Assembly (NCBI GenBank): GCA_963749605.1
Contig: CAVVNN010000003.1
Span: 124,001-188,000, forward strand
Source of the DNA: CAVVNN01 sp963749605
GTDB lineage: Bacteria; Actinomycetota; Thermoleophilia; Solirubrobacterales; 70-9
DNA: 64,000 nucleotides
Direction: 5' to 3'
Both the position numbers and the translations under genes were made by a program. The notes below the pieces were generated by a model that did not search any database, was not told the DNA's origin, and worked only from the letters and a program-made list of their open reading frames with translations. Below, one piece after another: positions 62,230-64,000 of this stretch (the first letter of the stretch is position 1; the number at the start of each line of letters is the position of its first letter).

Positions 62230-62583
62230 TTACTTGGCGCGGTATCCCTTCCCCGACTTCTTGATCTCGCCACTTTTCACCAGCTGACGAGCAAGGCTGT
62301 AGGCCTGATTGGCTGAGATGCCGATCTCCTTCGCGACCTCTGACGCTTTCGCCCCGGGGGCCTTTCTGACCGCCTCGAGGAACTGCTCGCGTCGTAGACC
62401 GCGAGCTGCCCGCTGCTTTCGGGCCGGACGCCGTTTACCGCCTTTCGAGTCTTTGCGTCGGGCTCGCGGAGAGGGTCCACCTCCCAGCGTCTTGAGACCC
62501 TCCGCTAGGCGGGTCACCTCAGCCTCTATCTCGTGCAGGCGGGCTTCGATCAGCCTACGAGCTTGCTCAATGGTCTCCGACAC
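62230..62583 (-). CDS. Coiled-coil plus HTH regulator, operon gene 1
   Basis: 117 residues from GTG 62583 (SETIEQARRLIEARLHEIEA) with AGGAG about eleven bases upstream. Open frame continues further upstream but is not protein-like. The N-terminal coiled coil is followed by a Lys/Arg-rich linker (ARRKDSKGGKRRPARK), then a winged-helix-type HTH: LRREQFLEAVRKAPGAKASE, VAKEIGISANQAYSLARQL, VKSGEIKKSGKGYRAK. This family is very common in related actinobacteria as a short DNA-binding protein. It probably regulates this operon or forms part of the nuclease complex. A broken copy of the same HTH is at 7265-7548. Confidence 0.7.
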   Translation of the reverse strand: MSETIEQARRLIEARLHEIEAEVTRLAEGLKTLGGGPSPRARRKDSKGGKRRPARKQRAARGLRREQFLEAVRKAPGAKASEVAKEIGISANQAYSLARQLVKSGEIKKSGKGYRAK

Positions 62584-62797
62584 TGGTATGTGGCTCCTGG
62601 TGGGGGATAAGGACTTGCGCACCCTAACCACGTTGACCCATTCGTGCACCGCTGAGTCAAATTGATCGGCACCGCCAAGCGTACGCATCGACATATGTGG
62701 CAATGAGCGTCTCGCCCCCAAACGAGGTCCCGAATCCCGTGACCGGGCCCCTCCGGCGTGGCGCCCCGCGGTCGGTCCAGCTCCGCCGCGTGTCTGT
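62584..62797. other. Intergenic part 1 of a divergent control region
   Basis: No gene fits. TTGACC near 62633 and CAAATTGATC near 62658 could be parts of promoters, but I cannot place one with confidence. The region separates the divergent HTH/nuclease operon and the toxin-antitoxin pair. Confidence 0.3.
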
Positions 62798-62840
62798 GCC
62801 CATTGCTGCGGGAGCCGGGCCGCCGGCTCCCGCAATGGGC
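62798..62840 (+). other. Long stem-loop
   Basis: GCCCATTGC, a three-base bulge and GGGAGCCGG (62798-62818) pair with CCGGCTCCC and GCAATGGGC (62823-62840): eighteen pairs around a GCCG loop. No T run. The core GCGGGAGCC also occurs in the hairpin at 15028-15050. Confidence 0.6.
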
Positions 62841-62879
62841 GCAGCTCCCTCTACAAGCAGGCCTCCGCTTACGGTCGGC

Positions 62880-62924
62880 AGGCTCGCGAGCCTTGAGAAG
62901 CGCATCAGATTGATGCGCTACTCT
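62880..62924 (+). promoter_or_regulatory. Toxin-antitoxin promoter with two palindromic operators
   Basis: AGGCTCGCGAGCCT (62880-62893) is a perfect 14-bp palindrome. AGCGCATCA (62899-62907) and TGATGCGCT (62911-62919) form a second one. TTGAGA (62893-62898) and TACTCT (62919-62924) flank the second palindrome as a -35/-10 pair with a long 20-base spacer. TACTCT lies seven bases before ATG 62931, so the transcript is probably leaderless. Confidence 0.55.
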
Positions 62925-62930
62925 GATCTC

Positions 62931-63242
62931 ATGGCAACGAAGCAGCGAAACCGACCAAGCCGCGCCAGTGCACCCCGCCGGCAGGGGCGCCGCACCACCC
63001 TGCGGGTGCCCGCGACCCTTGAGCCCGAGCTCTCGAAGACGGCTCGCGAGCTGGGAACGACCGAGAACGACGCGCTCGTCCACCTGGCACAGATCGGCGC
63101 CGACGCAGCCCAGCGCCGCCGCGCCCAGCGCAAGGTCATAGCCAAACGCCACGCTGCGGTAGCGGCCTCGGCGCGCTCGGGCGCCGAGGACTTCCCCTCG
63201 CCGCAGGAGATGCGCGAGGCGATCCTCACCGACCGCAGCTGA
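62931..63242 (+). CDS. Antitoxin of a PIN-type toxin-antitoxin pair
   Basis: 103 residues from ATG 62931. The basic N-terminus precedes a ribbon-helix-helix-like core, RTTLRVPATLEPELSKTARE then LGTTENDALVHLAQIGA, and a helical end (RRRAQRKVIAKRHAAV, PSPQEMREAILTDR) that should wrap the toxin. The gene sits ten bases before the PIN toxin, with two palindromes before it, as expected for an autoregulated antitoxin. No ribosome site; leaderless start likely. The RHH assignment is by pattern only. Confidence 0.65.
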   Translation: MATKQRNRPSRASAPRRQGRRTTLRVPATLEPELSKTARELGTTENDALVHLAQIGADAAQRRRAQRKVIAKRHAAVAASARSGAEDFPSPQEMREAILTDRS

Positions 63243-63252
63243 GCGCTCGCCG

Positions 63253-63759
63253 ATGGCGGTCTGGGACACCTCGGTCGCTTCCGGCCTGCATCCCGACAGC
63301 CCGCTCTTCGAGTTGGCCAGCGAGGCCGCGCTCTCTTCCGAGCCGATCCTCCTCGCCGCCCCGACCGTGCAGGAGATCGCCTTCGGCCTTCAGCGCAAGG
63401 TTCTCGCAGAGCCCAGATTCCAGGCCGCGCTCTCCTGGTTCACCGAAATCCTCCACGCCGGTGTGCTGGGCGTGCTGCCATTGAGCTGGGAGGCGGCGCT
63501 GCTCGCCGGCCGGTTGCGGGCAAGGCACCCGGCGCCTCCCACCCCCGCCCGCTCGCAGCGCTCGCGCGGCACCAAGCCCGAGCGACGGGTTGCCTGGGTG
63601 ACCGACATCCAGATCGCCGCAACCGCCTGGCTGGCCGGCGAGTCCGTCTGCACAACAGATCAGGCCCACTTCGAGCTACTCGGCAACGCCATCGCCGACC
63701 TTCATCCCGGCGAGGGCACGCTCGGAGTACTGTCCCCACCCGCGCTGAATCGCAGCTAG
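63253..63759 (+). CDS. PIN-domain toxin (VapC-like)
   Basis: 168 residues, ATG 63253. PIN catalytic residues are in place: VWDTSV (D5), PTVQEIAFG (E40), VTDIQIAATAW (D117) and TTDQAHFE (D about 134). An insert of Pro/Arg-rich residues (RHPAPPTPARSQRSRGTKPE) between the third helix and the third acidic motif makes it a little longer than the usual ~130-140. It would cleave RNA, often tRNA or rRNA in this family, unless held by the upstream antitoxin. The frame downstream of its stop continues as an HTH-antitoxin-like remnant. Confidence 0.8.
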   Translation: MAVWDTSVASGLHPDSPLFELASEAALSSEPILLAAPTVQEIAFGLQRKVLAEPRFQAALSWFTEILHAGVLGVLPLSWEAALLAGRLRARHPAPPTPARSQRSRGTKPERRVAWVTDIQIAATAWLAGESVCTTDQAHFELLGNAIADLHPGEGTLGVLSPPALNRS

Positions 63760-64000
63760 CAAGCGGCCGGAGGCCGATTCTCGACCCTCGATCGCTACGC
63801 CGGCGCGCTCGGATACCGGCTGCAGTACCTCATCCCCGAGTCAACGGCAACGCCGACCCCGCAGTCGTCATCCACTCCGACGCCTGACGCCGACTCCTGC
63901 CCCACGCACGAGCACTCGCCAGCTGGCCGTGTGCTATCGCTTCTGCTCGTCGTCCGGAGCAGGAGCGTGGCCCTATTCGCGGACGCGCTCGCATCCACGC
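63760..64000 (+). pseudogene. Possible fragment of an XRE-type antitoxin end
   Basis: In the frame following the toxin stop the bases read RFSTLDRYAGALGYRLQYLI, the usual ending of XRE/HigA-type antitoxins (TLxRYAxALGxRL). There is no start and no HTH upstream; after it the frame is open to the window edge with low-complexity TPTPQSSSTPTP. Likely a leftover. Confidence 0.35.

Overview
The window is high-GC DNA with dense head-to-tail genes, many GTG/TTG starts, overlapping ATGA/GTGA junctions and several actinobacterial protein families (delta-60, NHL and YWTD surface proteins, an MHLDKL-type four-helix membrane protein, a short coiled-coil/HTH protein). I infer an actinobacterium of the Solirubrobacterales/Thermoleophilia type. 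This rests on protein style, because there is no rRNA or tRNA in the window. Most of it is accessory: there is no ribosomal, central-metabolism or cell-division gene.

Layout. 0-5 kb: a ComF-like phosphoribosyltransferase facing a large single-chain ISP-type restriction-modification enzyme. 5-7 kb: two membrane/exported proteins of unknown role, then a frameshifted HTH remnant. 7.6-12 kb: a translationally coupled set of sulfotransferase, class III aminotransferase, Gfo/Idh/MocA oxidoreductase and GNAT acyltransferase, with a 17-base G tract near the 3' end of the first gene. 12-20 kb: defence-like and remnant material: a membrane-anchored STAND NTPase with helical repeats, a decayed DNA ligase fragment, small genes, a 1087-residue HD plus Hsp90-like ATPase protein, and a NERD-domain membrane protein. 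20-54 kb: a very large run of secreted or surface genes. Two paralogues (one frameshifted) sit behind a conserved ~190-base leader. There are six secreted beta-propeller-type proteins (delta-60, two NHL, YWTD, BNR-like, PD40), other secreted Ig-like proteins, and a 2297-residue RHS/NHL protein ending in a trypsin-like protease. A three-gene membrane operon of unknown function (24.9-28.3 kb) lies divergently from the first NHL gene. An IS110-type transposase fragment is at 35.8-36.3 kb. 54-64 kb: mobile-element features: a dyad-rich possible oriT, a MobF relaxase-helicase, a decayed Nudix gene, a TIG-domain membrane protein, a three-gene HTH/nuclease/nuclease operon and a toxin-antitoxin pair with a visible operator.

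How it may work together. The window reads as an integrated conjugative element or genomic island next to a surface-protein region. Restriction-modification, STAND NTPase, HD-Hsp90-like ATPase, NERD protein, nuclease operon and toxin-antitoxin pair are the intracellular conflict part. The propellers, RHS protein and Ig-like proteins form the extracellular part. The best candidates for undescribed systems are the operon at 24909-28268, the nuclease operon at 61204-62583, the HD-Hsp90-like ATPase at 16089-19352 and the RHS-NHL-protease at 39294-46187.

Limits. All domain calls are by eye. At least five genes are broken by single small indels, so either decay is common here or the sequence has residual indel errors. 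No CRISPR array, rRNA or tRNA was found.
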